Assembly (NCBI GenBank): GCA_003973265.1
Contig: QNYZ01000105.1
Span: forward strand, 1-48,801
Reading direction: 5' to 3'
DNA: 48,801 bases
Source of the DNA: Deltaproteobacteria bacterium
GTDB taxonomy: Bacteria; Desulfobacterota; Desulfobacteria; Desulfobacterales; QNYZ01
In this document: piece by piece, positions 1 through 10,434 of the stretch
Position numbering within the stretch: the first letter of the stretch is position 1
Layout of the letters: every line of letters begins with the position of its first letter
Notes under the pieces: model-generated
Database searches by the model: none
What the model was told of the DNA's origin: nothing
Seen by the model: only the letters and a program-made list of their open reading frames with translations
Position numbers and translations under genes: made by a program

Positions 1-1
1 T

Positions 2-3000
2 TTCACCGGGCTGAAACCCGGATCCTATACGGTCAGCTATACTGATTTGCCTGCCGGCTATGTATTCAGTCCGCAGAATGCCGGTGGTGACGATACTGTC
101 GACAGCAACCCGGGTACCAACGGTACAACGGCTGTAATCACCCTTGCACCCGGCGCAAATAATACGACGATTGATGCAGGTATTTACCATCCTGTCAGCC
201 TGGGAAACCGGGTCTGGCTTGATGACAATGCCGATGGTGTTCAGGATGGAGGTGAGCCGGGTATTCCCGGTGTTACCGTTGCCCTGCTTGACGACAACGG
301 CAATCCGGTAAATGACCCGGTCAGCGGAGATCCCATCACAACAACTACGGATGCCGCTGGTAATTACCTGTTCGAAAACCTTGATCCGGGTGACTATTCG
401 GTCCAGATTTCCCCGCCGGCGTGGAAGGGACTTCTGGAAAGTCCGGTGCAGGTTGCCAATGCCAACTCGAACAATAATACGGATTCAAATATTGCCATTT
501 CACCAGATACGGGTGTTTTCCGAAGCGGTGTTGTTACACTGACTTCCGGCGGAGAACCGACCAATGATGGTGATGCAGACAATAACACCAACTTAAGTGT
601 TGATTTTGGCCTTGTTGAACCGGCCAGCGTGGGTAATTTTATCTGGCTGGATGAAAATTCGGACGGTATCCAGGATGCCGGTGAACCGGGCGTGGCCAAT
701 GTTACCGTTCAGCTAAAAGACAGTAACGGCACTGTGATAGCCGAAACTGTCACCGACAGCAACGGTGGCTACCTGTTTACCGGTGTGCCCCCGGGAGACT
801 ATTTTGTGGCGGTAGATCCTGCTTCCCTGCCGGCCGGCATGGAGCAGACGCCGCTTGCCAACCCCGGTTCGGACTTTGGTAATCAGGATCAAACCGGTGA
901 TGGATACCCCGTCCACCTGGGCTCGGGAGAAGAAAACCAGACCGCTGATTTCGGGTATAATTTCAGCCCTGAGAACAACCTGGGTGCTCTTGGCGACCGG
1001 ATCTGGGTCGACAGTAATGGAGACGGCGTTCAGGATGATGGCGAGCCCGGTGTAAGTGGCGCTGAAGTGACACTCTATACCGCAGGGCCTGACGGCTTGT
1101 TAGGAACTGCTGATGATGTCGCCGAAGCGACTACCACAACTGATGCCAACGGCAACTATATTTTTGATGACCTTGCTGCCGGAGAATACGCAGTTGAGGT
1201 AACCAACAGTGGCGCAGCTACTTATGACATTTTAGGTGCAGACTATAACCAGACCGGTGACCCCGACCATTTTGGCGCAGACAGTTCCACAGCTCCTGCC
1301 GGAACAGCCGGAGACAACCGTTCTACCCGGCCGATTGTTATTGCTCCCGGTGATACCTTCGTCAATGCAGACTTTGGCTATCAGCCGCAGGGGGCGGCAC
1401 CGGTACATGATATCGGCAGCACGATCTGGCTGGATGCTGACCGGGATGGGGTCCAGGATGCAGGCGAGCCGGGCATTCCGGGTGTCGTTGTCGGCCTGAA
1501 AGATGCGGCTGGGAACTTCATCGCAACCACCACCACCGATGAAAACGGCGAGTATCTGTTTACAGATCTGCCCGATGGTGAGTACACGGTTGTAGTGATT
1601 GATTCTGACAATGTTCTGGGAGATCTTGATCCGACCTATGATGCAGACTCCCTCTTAAATAATCCTGATGGTGAAAGTGTTGTGACCTTAGCTGGTGCTG
1701 ATAACCTTGACCAGGATTTTGGCTATACACCGCCGGGGCCCAACACCGGAACCGGTATGATTGGGGATACCATATTCCTTGATCGTGATGGTAACGGCAC
1801 ACCCGATCCGGGTGAAGGTATGGAAGGTGTTGTGGTTATTCTTCGTGATGGCAACGGTGATGTGATCGGCCAGACAACCACGGATGAAAACGGCAACTAT
1901 TTCTTTGGCGGATTGCCTGCAGGTGATTACACCATTGAGGTGGACCCGGCAACCCTGCCGCCGGGTGTCGCCAATACGATTGATCCGGATGGTGGAGATG
2001 ATTCAACCTCTGCGGTTACGCTTGCCGATGGTGAAATCAACCTTGACCAGGATTTTGGCTATACAGCCGATCTCCCCGGTTCCATTGGTGACCTGGTCTT
2101 TAACGATACCAACGCAGACGGCATTTATCAGCCGGACGGCGTTGACGGCATTGCCGGAACCGATGATGACGAGACCCCCATAGAAGGTGTTACTCTGGAT
2201 CTTTATCAGGATACCAATGGCAACGGTCAGATCGATCCGGATGAACCGAAAATCGGTTCTGCGGTAACAGATGCCGATGGCCAGTACCTGTTTGACGGCC
2301 TGCCTGCCGGTGACTACAACGTCAAGGTTACCGACGAAGACGGTAAACTCGGCGGTATGTGGCATTCAAAGGGCGCAGATGATACCAGCGACAACAGTCA
2401 GGATGATCATTATCCTGTAACTCTGCCTGCCGGCGGCAATGTGGATACGGCTGATTTTGGCTATTATTCACAACCCGGCAGCCTGGGGAACCGGATCTGG
2501 AACGATGTGGACGGAAACGGTCTGTTTGATCCGGCTGTTGATGCCGGTCTTGAAGGTGTTACCGTTTATCTTGATATTGTTTATCCTGATGGCACGACAA
2601 CAACCCTCCAGACGGTGACTGACAGTGAGGGGCTGTACGAATTTTCCAATCTTCTGCTTGATGAAGATTTCAACGGGATTGGGACCACGTATGGCGATGG
2701 TGGCGATGAGCCTTCACACACTGTTCGAGTGGATGAAAATACGCTTCCTGCGGGTCTGGTTTCCACCTGGCCTGTTCGCGGCAGCAATACCGATACGACG
2801 GATGTCGGCGGCAATGCAACCGATGAGGAAGATGTTGATATGGGCAGTGACAATCCTGCAGGTGAGCCGGGCTTTCCGCCCATGGGAAGTGCTGACATAA
2901 CCAACGACTTTGGCTATTTTACGCCATCGTCCATCGGCAATACCATCTGGCATGATATCAACAACGACGGCGTTGTTGATCCGGGCGAAGGCCTTGAAGG

Positions 3001-5896
3001 CGTAACTGTAACCCTGACACCGCCTGCTGATGTGGATCTGGGCAATGGCCTTGGCCAGCCGGTTGAGGTAGATACCGATGCGGATGGACACTATCTGTTT
3101 GAGGGGCTTCCTCCCGGTGATTACACTGTTTCCGTTGATGAAAATGATCTGCCGCCGGAGTTGCAGGGTTTTAACACTGTTGATCCGGATGGCGGCAACG
3201 ATTCAACCGCCTCAGTCAGCCTGGGGGTTGGTGAGGATAATGTGGACCAGAACTTCGCCTACTTCCATCCAAGTTCCATTGGTAACTATGTATGGGATGA
3301 TTCCAACGGCAATGGTATTCAGGATCCGGATGAATCCGGCCATGAAGGAATTACGGTCCGGCTGCTGGATGCCGCCGGTAACCCGGTAATGGATCCGATT
3401 CGCCCGGGGGTACCATACATTCTGCCTACAGGTCCCAACGGGGAGTATCTGTTTGAGAATCTGGTGCCGGGCGAATATCAGGTCGAGTTTGTGCTGCCTT
3501 CGAACAACAACTTCACCAGTGCAAACAGTGGTGATGATGCTGCAGACTCTGATGCCGATCCTTCCACAGGGCGGGCAACCGTTGTCCTTGGACCGAGTGA
3601 ATCTGATCTCACCATTGATGCCGGCCTTATCGGCCCGGGTATTAATATCGAGAAATCAACCAATGGTCAGGATGCGGACGATGCACCGGGTGTAACTGTC
3701 AATGTGGGTGATCCTGTCACCTGGACATACCTGGTATCCAATACCGGTAACGTTACACTTACAAGTGTGACAGTGACAGATGATAAGCTCGGCGCAGTCA
3801 GTTGTCCTTCGACTACTCTGGCAGCAGGCGCTACAATGACCTGTACTGCAAGTGGAACAGCCCAGGCCGGTCAGTACACAAACACCGCCTCGGTTGTAGC
3901 AACACCGCCTGCCGGTGAAGCCGTTGTGGACACTGACTCCAGTCATTACATTGCAATCAGCCCGGAACCGGCTATCGACATTGAGAAGTTTACCAATGAC
4001 GAAGACGCGGATACCGGTTCCGGCCCGATCATCGCGGTTGGTGAAACGGTTACCTGGACCTATCTGGTCACCAATACCGGAAATGTTGATCTTACCGATG
4101 TGGTGGTAACCGATAACAGGATCGGCCCGATTACCTGTCCTGCCGCGACACTGGCGGTGGCTGAAAGCATGACCTGTACCGCAACGGGTGTCGCGGAGGC
4201 GGGCCAGTATACCAATACCGGTTCCGTTACGGCTACGCCTGCGGGCGGTGGCAGCAATGTGACGGATGCAGATGTCAGCCATTATCTCGGTTCTGCAACC
4301 AATAATCCGTTTGCTTCGGTTGATGTTGAAAAATCAACCAATGGCGAAGATGCGGATCTGGGACGCGGCCCCGACGTTGAAATCGGACAACCGGTAACCT
4401 GGTCTTATGTTGTGACCAATACCGGCCAGGTGGATCTGATCAATGTTACCGTAACGGATGATCGGGTGAATGCAACGGAGATTCATTGTCCGGATGATGG
4501 TAATACCGATAACCGGATAACGTCACTTGCCGCCGGTGCATCGGTGACCTGTACGGCCACAGGTTCTGCCACCGGTGGGCCGTATGAAAATACCGGGTCG
4601 GTGGTCGGGACGCCTCCTGAAGGGCCGGATGTCACCGATACGGATCTGAGCCATTACTATGGATCGAGTGGTTCGATTCATATCGAGAAATATACCAATG
4701 GTGAAGATGCGGACCAGGGAGATGGCCCGAAAATTAAAACCGGTAAGGATGTGTTATGGACCTACGTGGTCACCAATACCGGGTTGTTTTCGCTTACAGA
4801 TGTCAACGTTGTTGATGATCAGGGGGTTGTGGTAAATTGTCCCGGGACCACTCTTGCCGCCGGTGCATCGATGACCTGTACCGGTCAGGGCGTTGCCATA
4901 GATGGCGAGTATGAAAATATCGGTACGGTAACGGCAACAACACCGGGTGGTAACTCGGTAACGGATGACGATCCCAGTCATTATCTGGGTCAGGCTTTTA
5001 ACTGGAGCCTGTTCATTCCGGCGATTACTCACCCGCGCTGCCCGCCGAATCCGGAATTCTGCTATCTCGTAGCCGATGGTGATAACGAGGGTTCGACAAA
5101 CGCACCACTATTTAAATATACATTCAAAGAGAACAGGTACGAGCTGATCAATCGACTGGGCGCGCCCGATGTTGAAGCGATTGTCCTGTCCCTGGACGGC
5201 ACCATCCTTTACGGTACGGATAACGGCGTCCTGGGGATCATTGATCTGACAAAGGATATTGATGATTCCTTCACGCCGGTTGACCCGGGCGCTTCTGATG
5301 CAGGTGTTGGAAGAGGGGCGAAGGGGCTTGTACGATTCAGGGACATTGACAGCCTGGCCTTTGATCCAACGGACGGGACTTTGTACGGAACGCACCGTTA
5401 TGGGGATGGAATCGGCGGTCGGCTCGACATGTTGATCAAGCTCAATACGGAGACAGGTAAAGTCATACCGGATGGTTTTGGCCCGGGTGTTGATTACCTG
5501 GTGATTGACTCTTCTTCCGTGGGTGCATCGGATATCGATGATATTGCCATTGATGCCGATGGTCGGCTGGTCGGCATTGCTGGAAACAGCGGGGGCGGCG
5601 GCCATGATCATCTGATTGCCATTGACAAGCAGACCGGGGATGTGACGGATGTGGGTGCCTTGTTTTACCAGGGCCAGAATCTGCCGATCCAGGACATGGA
5701 AGGCCTGACATTCTACAACGACACAACCCTGTTCGGCACGACCGGTATGGAGTTTGAATCGAGTACGGGCAATACCCTGTACCGGATTAATAAGGACAAT
5801 GGCCAGACCCAGCCTGTCATCGGGCTTGACAAGAACTTCAACGGGTTGATTCCCCGTGACTTTGAAGCGATAGACTGTTTCCCTGCCTGCCGGTAA
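2..5896 (+). CDS. Giant modular secreted/surface protein (SdrD_B-like and DUF11-like repeats), 5' end missing
   Basis: The frame is open at the left edge, so the N-terminus and any signal peptide lie outside the window. Nine full SdrD_B/Cna_B-like modules are visible, each opening with a variant of S(I/L)G(N/D)xxWxDxNxDGxQDxGEPG and closing with YLFxxLPPGDYxV; the window begins in the tail of a tenth. They start near residues 51, 191, 313, 454, 570, 678, 811, 961 and 1077, counted from the TTG at 47. Four DUF11-like modules follow (about 1198, 1310, 1425, 1543), each with EKxTNGxDAD, VTWTYxVxNTG and a Cys pair. The last 300 residues contain propeller-like strands (DGTILYGTDNG, DPTDGTLYGT). 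The many acidic DxNxDG loops suggest calcium binding. I see no LPXTG, PEP-CTERM or other C-terminal anchor; the chain ends CFPACR. Probable role: extracellular adhesin or scaffold. The specific function is unknown. Confidence 0.85.
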   Translation, partial: FTGLKPGSYTVSYTDLPAGYVFSPQNAGGDDTVDSNPGTNGTTAVITLAPGANNTTIDAGIYHPVSLGNRVWLDDNADGVQDGGEPGIPGVTVALLDDNGNPVNDPVSGDPITTTTDAAGNYLFENLDPGDYSVQISPPAWKGLLESPVQVANANSNNNTDSNIAISPDTGVFRSGVVTLTSGGEPTNDGDADNNTNLSVDFGLVEPASVGNFIWLDENSDGIQDAGEPGVANVTVQLKDSNGTVIAETVTDSNGGYLFTGVPPGDYFVAVDPASLPAGMEQTPLANPGSDFGNQDQTGDGYPVHLGSGEENQTADFGYNFSPENNLGALGDRIWVDSNGDGVQDDGEPGVSGAEVTLYTAGPDGLLGTADDVAEATTTTDANGNYIFDDLAAGEYAVEVTNSGAATYDILGADYNQTGDPDHFGADSSTAPAGTAGDNRSTRPIVIAPGDTFVNADFGYQPQGAAPVHDIGSTIWLDADRDGVQDAGEPGIPGVVVGLKDAAGNFIATTTTDENGEYLFTDLPDGEYTVVVIDSDNVLGDLDPTYDADSLLNNPDGESVVTLAGADNLDQDFGYTPPGPNTGTGMIGDTIFLDRDGNGTPDPGEGMEGVVVILRDGNGDVIGQTTTDENGNYFFGGLPAGDYTIEVDPATLPPGVANTIDPDGGDDSTSAVTLADGEINLDQDFGYTADLPGSIGDLVFNDTNADGIYQPDGVDGIAGTDDDETPIEGVTLDLYQDTNGNGQIDPDEPKIGSAVTDADGQYLFDGLPAGDYNVKVTDEDGKLGGMWHSKGADDTSDNSQDDHYPVTLPAGGNVDTADFGYYSQPGSLGNRIWNDVDGNGLFDPAVDAGLEGVTVYLDIVYPDGTTTTLQTVTDSEGLYEFSNLLLDEDFNGIGTTYGDGGDEPSHTVRVDENTLPAGLVSTWPVRGSNTDTTDVGGNATDEEDVDMGSDNPAGEPGFPPMGSADITNDFGYFTPSSIGNTIWHDINNDGVVDPGEGLEGVTVTLTPPADVDLGNGLGQPVEVDTDADGHYLFEGLPPGDYTVSVDENDLPPELQGFNTVDPDGGNDSTASVSLGVGEDNVDQNFAYFHPSSIGNYVWDDSNGNGIQDPDESGHEGITVRLLDAAGNPVMDPIRPGVPYILPTGPNGEYLFENLVPGEYQVEFVLPSNNNFTSANSGDDAADSDADPSTGRATVVLGPSESDLTIDAGLIGPGINIEKSTNGQDADDAPGVTVNVGDPVTWTYLVSNTGNVTLTSVTVTDDKLGAVSCPSTTLAAGATMTCTASGTAQAGQYTNTASVVATPPAGEAVVDTDSSHYIAISPEPAIDIEKFTNDEDADTGSGPIIAVGETVTWTYLVTNTGNVDLTDVVVTDNRIGPITCPAATLAVAESMTCTATGVAEAGQYTNTGSVTATPAGGGSNVTDADVSHYLGSATNNPFASVDVEKSTNGEDADLGRGPDVEIGQPVTWSYVVTNTGQVDLINVTVTDDRVNATEIHCPDDGNTDNRITSLAAGASVTCTATGSATGGPYENTGSVVGTPPEGPDVTDTDLSHYYGSSGSIHIEKYTNGEDADQGDGPKIKTGKDVLWTYVVTNTGLFSLTDVNVVDDQGVVVNCPGTTLAAGASMTCTGQGVAIDGEYENIGTVTATTPGGNSVTDDDPSHYLGQAFNWSLFIPAITHPRCPPNPEFCYLVADGDNEGSTNAPLFKYTFKENRYELINRLGAPDVEAIVLSLDGTILYGTDNGVLGIIDLTKDIDDSFTPVDPGASDAGVGRGAKGLVRFRDIDSLAFDPTDGTLYGTHRYGDGIGGRLDMLIKLNTETGKVIPDGFGPGVDYLVIDSSSVGASDIDDIAIDADGRLVGIAGNSGGGGHDHLIAIDKQTGDVTDVGALFYQGQNLPIQDMEGLTFYNDTTLFGTTGMEFESSTGNTLYRINKDNGQTQPVIGLDKNFNGLIPRDFEAIDCFPACR

Positions 5897-5917
5897 GTAG
5901 ACGGTAGGAATACCTGG

Positions 5918-5955
5918 CCCCGGCTGTAATGGCCGGGGGCCGGTTTGATAACCGG
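5918..5955 (+). terminator. Two adjacent GC-rich hairpins after the surface-protein gene (possible terminator)
   Basis: Stem CCCCGGC/GCCGGGG (5918-5924 with 5932-5938, 7-nt loop) is followed by CCGGTT/AACCGG with a TGAT loop (5940-5955). They lie 20 nt after the stop codon. No immediate T-run follows, although a T-rich tract appears near 5990-6006. The role in termination is inferred. Confidence 0.35.
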
Positions 5956-6119
5956 GTTTCGGGCCGCTGTGAAGATGGCCTGTTATCCGGTTTTTCTTTT
6001 TTGAAAGATCCGTGCCATCATTCCAATATTACCGGGTGTCAACCGTTGCTGCGCGGGGATTTCGATACCGAACCCGCCTGCCAGATCCATTATGGATTCT
6101 GGTGGTTTTATTTTTTTAA

Positions 6120-6599
6120 GGCCTGGGCTGGGGAGAAGCCATTATATTTTTTGCGTTCGGTCCCCTGGTCAGTCTGGGAACGTTTTACGTGATGTCCGGA
6201 TACCTTGACAATACCGCGTTTTTACTTGGGATACCCCAGGGATTTTTTATCACGGGCGTTATCTGGATCAATCAATTTCCGGATTTTGAAGCGGACCGCA
6301 AGGCGGGAAAAAATAATCTGGTGGTCCGGCTGAAACCGGCGGTTTCCCGTTATTTCTATTTTGCCATCATGTTGATGGCCTATGGCAGTATCGTCTTGAT
6401 GATCTTTTTAGGAAAAATTTCTTCCCTGAGCCTGATATCGTTTTTATCTTTCCCACTCGCGTATAAAGCCATGCGAATCCTGTGGCATGAATATTTGTCC
6501 GTTGACGGTATCGTTCCTGCCCAGGCGGCGACCATTCAGGCGCTGATTGCAAACGGCCTGCTTCTTTCTCTGGCGATCGGATTCGGCCGCTATTTTTAG
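6120..6599 (+). pseudogene. Truncated UbiA/MenA-type prenyltransferase (C-terminal half only)
   Basis: Read from 6120, this frame gives GLGWGEAIIFFAFGPL, then a membrane-rich stretch with NQFPDFEADRKAGKNNLVVR. That matches the second Asp-rich motif of UbiA-superfamily prenyltransferases (DxxDxxxDxxxGKxTLxVR) and is followed by two or three further hydrophobic segments. A TAA at 6117-6119 closes the frame just upstream. The N-terminal half with the first NDxxDxxxD motif is absent, and no convincing continuation was found in the other frames of 5897-6119. An internal ATG at 6192 exists but would leave an enzyme without half of its active site. I infer a decayed quinone-biosynthesis-type (MenA/UbiA) prenyltransferase. 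A sequencing frameshift could explain the stop but not the missing first motif. Confidence 0.7.
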
Positions 6600-6611
6600 A
6601 CGAGGGGCAGC

Positions 6612-7721
6612 TTATGGGGCCGGCGGCGCGGACGGGGTTGAAGGCTGGGAGATCATGTGGATTTCCCGCTTGGGATAAGGAATTTCAATGCCGGCATCAC
6701 TGAATGCGGTTTTGACATGATCGGTAATATAAGAGATCGTGTCCATCCGTCGGCGGGCGTTGGAGATCCAGACTCTCAGCTGCATGTCAATGGTCGATTC
6801 GCCAAAGTTACGGACAACAACTTTAGGCTCAGGCGAGGAGAGAATCCAACTGGCTGAAGCCGCCACATCCGTGATCAGGGTTTTCGCTTTTTTGATATCC
6901 GTATCGTATGCGACACCAATATTGACCCGTACCCGGATAATGGAGTCGTTGGCCGTATAATTAATGATATCCCGTGTCATGATCGTGTTATTGGGAATTA
7001 CGATGATGATATTGTCGGTATTTTTAATCTTCGTGGCCCGCAGGCCGATATCAACCACATCCCCCCAGGATGCGCTTCCCGGCGGCGCATGCCATAGTTC
7101 AATGCGGTCGCCGATCTCAAAGGGCCGATCGATGAGCAGCAATATCCCGGCAATAAAATTAGAGAGTGTGTCTTTGGCGGCAAAGCCGACGGCAATACCC
7201 ATCACGCCGGCACCGGCGATGAACGGCATGACATTGACCCCCAGAAAATCAAGTGCCAGGACACCTGCGATAATATAGACAATAATACCGGACAGCCGTT
7301 CGAGCAGGTCAAAGATAATATTGTCCATCTTTGTTGCCGTTTTGTCGGCAACGGTCTTCTGGAGATACTGGATAACGAGCAGTAAAAAATTTTTAACCGG
7401 CGTTGCAAATAACAGGATCAACAGGGCGTAAAAAGGTTTGGCGATAAACTGGGCATTGAATAACCGGATAAAATAGGTGCCGGCCGCCAGCCAGAGGAGA
7501 TAGCCGCCCAGCTGTCGGATAATCTGGAATATTTTTTTGTTTTGCTGGATAAAGGGATACCGGATCAGGTGCCGTTTGAGCACCTTTAATGTCCATCTCA
7601 GCAGGATCCAGGTAACGGCCATGGCCAGGAGAACGGCGATGGATTTATACAGCAATACATCGAACGCATAGCCGCTTAATGCCTCAATAATCCTGGCGTA
7701 CAGGTTTTTAATCGTTTCCAT
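6612..7721 (-). CDS. MscS-family small-conductance mechanosensitive channel
   Basis: 369 aa. Inner-membrane channel that opens under membrane tension and releases solutes on hypo-osmotic shock. Four hydrophobic segments occupy roughly residues 18-40, 70-88, 95-115 and 140-175. The last contains the Gly/Ala-rich pore helix GVMGIAVGFAAKDTLSN. It is followed by the family hallmark FEIGDRIEL and a beta domain with VVDIGLRATKI and VIPNNTIMTRDIINY, then a C-terminal alpha/beta domain ending in a Pro/Ser-rich tail. Length and order fit the YggB/MscS core with an extra N-terminal helix. No strong Shine-Dalgarno is visible before the ATG. The gene is on the same strand as, and just downstream of, the sdhCAB operon, with a 26-nt gap, so read-through is possible. 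Confidence 0.93.
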   Translation of the reverse strand: METIKNLYARIIEALSGYAFDVLLYKSIAVLLAMAVTWILLRWTLKVLKRHLIRYPFIQQNKKIFQIIRQLGGYLLWLAAGTYFIRLFNAQFIAKPFYALLILLFATPVKNFLLLVIQYLQKTVADKTATKMDNIIFDLLERLSGIIVYIIAGVLALDFLGVNVMPFIAGAGVMGIAVGFAAKDTLSNFIAGILLLIDRPFEIGDRIELWHAPPGSASWGDVVDIGLRATKIKNTDNIIIVIPNNTIMTRDIINYTANDSIIRVRVNIGVAYDTDIKKAKTLITDVAASASWILSSPEPKVVVRNFGESTIDMQLRVWISNARRRMDTISYITDHVKTAFSDAGIEIPYPKREIHMISQPSTPSAPPAP

Positions 7722-7747
7722 AATGTGAAATCACAGGTGGTTGAAAA

Positions 7748-8515
7748 TTATGACGAAGAAGAGAAAAAACCCGCCTTTAGAAATTCCCGGTTCAGACGTG
7801 CAATGTTGGTAATGGAAATCTCCTTGGGGCATTCGGCCTCGCATTCACGCTCGTTGGAACAGTTGCCGAACCCGAGCTGATCCATTTGACGGACCATTCT
7901 CAGTGCGCGTCGGGCCGCTTCAGGCCGCCCCTGGGGCAGCAGCCCCAGATGGGATACTTTTGCACCGACAAACAGCATGGCAGACGCATTGGGACACGCG
8001 GCCACGCAGGCACCGCAACCGATGCAGGTGGCTGCATCCATCGCCGCTTCGGATTTTTCCTGGGGAATCAGGGTGGTATTCGCCTCCTGGGCAGCACCGG
8101 TGTTGACCGATATATACCCGCCGGATTGAATCAGTGTGTCCAGGGCCCCCCGGTTGACCACCAGATCTTTGATGATGGGAAACGCCCGGGATCGCCATGG
8201 CTCAATAACGATGGTGTCGCCATTATTGAAATGACGCATATGAAGCTGGCAGAGCGTAGTGCCTTTTTCCGGGCCATGGGGCCGGCCGTTCACCACGGCG
8301 CCACACATCCCGCAGATGCCCTCACGGCAATCATGATCAAAGGCGATGGGTTCTCTGTCGTCCAGAGCCAGTTGCTCGTTGACCACATCAATCATTTCGA
8401 GAAACGACATGTCACTTGAAATATTATCGGCGTGATAGGTTTCCAGTCGACCTTTTTCAGCGGCACTTTTCTGACGCCAGATTTTCAGTGTCAGGCGAAT
8501 GGTTCGTTCGGTCAC
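7748..8515 (-). CDS. sdhB: Succinate dehydrogenase/fumarate reductase iron-sulfur subunit
   Basis: 255 aa. Electron-transfer subunit linking the flavoprotein to the membrane cytochrome b. The N-terminal ferredoxin domain has [10 protein letters not shown], the [2Fe-2S] ligands. The C-terminal domain has [15 protein letters not shown] and then [18 protein letters not shown], which supply ligands for the [4Fe-4S] and [3Fe-4S] clusters. Alignment by eye favours the diheme type (Bacillus/Bacteroides/epsilon-proteobacterial) over the E. coli type. The GTG start overlaps the sdhA stop by 4 nt (GTGA), which indicates translational coupling. It is the last gene of the sdhC-sdhA-sdhB operon. In an anaerobe the direction (succinate oxidation or fumarate reduction) cannot be told from sequence, so sdhB and frdB are equally fair names. 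Confidence 0.95.
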   Translation of the reverse strand: MTERTIRLTLKIWRQKSAAEKGRLETYHADNISSDMSFLEMIDVVNEQLALDDREPIAFDHDCREGICGMCGAVVNGRPHGPEKGTTLCQLHMRHFNNGDTIVIEPWRSRAFPIIKDLVVNRGALDTLIQSGGYISVNTGAAQEANTTLIPQEKSEAAMDAATCIGCGACVAACPNASAMLFVGAKVSHLGLLPQGRPEAARRALRMVRQMDQLGFGNCSNERECEAECPKEISITNIARLNREFLKAGFFSSSS

Positions 8516-10425
8516 TTGTAGCTCCTTTGGGTTAACGGGACGTATTCGAAGGACAACGGTTCAATAATTTGCTCCGGGGGTGAGTCGGAACCAGTATATC
8601 CCCAGGCAGATACATGGCAAAAATGCTCATCATCCCTTAAGGCTTCGTTTTCATCGGTTTGATAGGCTTCGTTGAAATGGGCACCACAGGATTCCTGACG
8701 CGCCTCGGCGTCCACGATCATTAATTCTGCAAATTCGAGAAAATCAGCTACCCGTCCGGCCCGTTCCAGGCTCTGGTTGAAATCCCGGGGCTGGCCTGGA
8801 ATTCGAACATCTTCCCAGAATTCATTGCGAAGTTCTTGAACCATCCCCTTTGCCTTGGCCAGTCCTTCGTTATTGCGGGACATTCCGCAATAGTCCCACA
8901 GGATCGACCCCAACTGGCGGTGAAAGGTATCAACGGTGCGTCGACCATTGATTGACAGCAGCCGTTGGATGCGATCATTGGCATCATTTACCATTTGAGC
9001 AAATACCGGATGGCTGGTGGTCACATCGGCCAGTTGTGTCCCGGCCAGATAGCCACCGATTGTATATGGCAGAACAAAGTATCCATCCGCCAGGCCCTGC
9101 ATTAACGCGCTGGCGCCAAGACGGTTGGCACCATGGTCGGAAAAATTGGCCTCGCCCAATACAAACAGGCCGTCAATGTTGCTCATCAGGTTATAATCGA
9201 CCCACAATCCGCCCATGGTGTAGTGGATGGCCGGATAGATCATCATCGGTTGTTCATAAGGCGACTGGCCGGTTATTTTTTCGTACATTTGAAACAGGTT
9301 GCCATATTTTTTTTCGACGGCGGCCCGGCCATCCCGTTTGATGACATCCGCAAAATCAAGATAGACGGCCAGGCCGGTTTCCCCTACGCCCATCCCCTGA
9401 TCGCATATGAACTTGGCATTTCGGGAGGCCACATCCCGGGGGACCAGATTGCCAAAGCTCGGATATTTTTCTTCCAGATAATAGTAGCGTTCCGATTCGG
9501 GGATGTCGCCGGGTTTCCGGGGATCGTTGGGGGTTTTCGGTACCCACACGCGGCCATCGTTTCGAAGGCTTTCACTCATCAGGGTCAGCTTGGACTGATA
9601 GCTGCCGTGAACCGGAATGCAGGTGGGGTGAATTTGGGTAAAACAGGGGTTGGCAAATAAAGCGCCTTTTCGATACGCCCTGAAAGCCGCCGTTACATTA
9701 CTCCCCATAGCGTTGGTGGACAAAAAGAAAACATTGCCGTATCCCCCGGTACTCAGAACCACGGCATGTGCCGCATGGGTCTCTATCTCTCCGGTAACGA
9801 GATTTCGAACCACGATTCCCCGGGCCTGGCCGTTAACGATAACCAGCTCAAGCATCTCCCTCCGAGGGTAAAGGGTCACGCCTCCCGCCGCCACCTGGCG
9901 AGAAAGGGCTCCATAGGCTCCGAGCAGCAGCTGCTGGCCGGTCTGGCCCTTGGCGTAAAACGTCCGCTGCACCTGGGCACCGCCGAAAGAGCGGTTGGCC
10001 AGCCGCCCGCCGTAATCCCTTGCAAAAGGAACGCCCTGGGCTACGCATTGATCGATGATGTTATTGCTGATCTGGGCCAGGCGGTAGACATTGGCCTCGC
10101 GGGATCGAAAGTCGCCCCCCTTGATGGTATCGTAGAAAAGCCGCCAGATACTGTCCCCTTCGTTGGTATAATTTTTGGCCGCATTGATCCCCCCCTGGGC
10201 GGCAATACTGTGGGCACGCCGGGGTGAATCCTGGATACAAAAGCTTTTGACGTGATACCCGAGCTCGGCCAGTGATGCGGCCGCCGATCCGCCTGCCAGG
10301 CCGGTTCCGACGACGATAATGTCAAATTTTCGTTTATTGGCCGGATTGACCAGCTTGAGATCGAATCGATACCGGTCCCACTTTTCAGTGATCGGACCGC
10401 CGGGAATATGGGCGTCAAGCCGCAT
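8512..10425 (-). CDS. sdhA: Succinate dehydrogenase/fumarate reductase flavoprotein subunit
   Basis: 637 aa. Catalytic FAD subunit interconverting succinate and fumarate. The dinucleotide-binding motif [19 protein letters not shown] lies near residue 36. [14 protein letters not shown] carries the His that binds FAD covalently in this family. [20 protein letters not shown] and HPTCIPVHG belong to the substrate/active-site region, with [10 protein letters not shown] and [20 protein letters not shown] further on as further conserved blocks. Length fits the diheme-type A subunits. A strong AAGGAGG precedes the ATG, and sdhC stops 9 nt upstream. The C-terminal region ([12 protein letters not shown]) is complete. 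Confidence 0.96.
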   Translation of the reverse strand: MRLDAHIPGGPITEKWDRYRFDLKLVNPANKRKFDIIVVGTGLAGGSAAASLAELGYHVKSFCIQDSPRRAHSIAAQGGINAAKNYTNEGDSIWRLFYDTIKGGDFRSREANVYRLAQISNNIIDQCVAQGVPFARDYGGRLANRSFGGAQVQRTFYAKGQTGQQLLLGAYGALSRQVAAGGVTLYPRREMLELVIVNGQARGIVVRNLVTGEIETHAAHAVVLSTGGYGNVFFLSTNAMGSNVTAAFRAYRKGALFANPCFTQIHPTCIPVHGSYQSKLTLMSESLRNDGRVWVPKTPNDPRKPGDIPESERYYYLEEKYPSFGNLVPRDVASRNAKFICDQGMGVGETGLAVYLDFADVIKRDGRAAVEKKYGNLFQMYEKITGQSPYEQPMMIYPAIHYTMGGLWVDYNLMSNIDGLFVLGEANFSDHGANRLGASALMQGLADGYFVLPYTIGGYLAGTQLADVTTSHPVFAQMVNDANDRIQRLLSINGRRTVDTFHRQLGSILWDYCGMSRNNEGLAKAKGMVQELRNEFWEDVRIPGQPRDFNQSLERAGRVADFLEFAELMIVDAEARQESCGAHFNEAYQTDENEALRDDEHFCHVSAWGYTGSDSPPEQIIEPLSFEYVPLTQRSYK

Positions 10426-10434
10426 AAAACCTCC

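Noticed and set aside
3656..4282. Long minus-strand open frame (208 aa) inside the giant surface-protein gene
   Set aside because: It is a shadow of the repetitive DUF11-like modules: composition is Cys/Arg/Gly-rich with no domain, no ribosome binding site, and the plus strand is clearly coding.
5929..6192. Plus-strand frame (87 aa) in front of the prenyltransferase remnant
   Set aside because: No family resemblance, no ribosome binding site, and its end reads the prenyltransferase region in the wrong frame.
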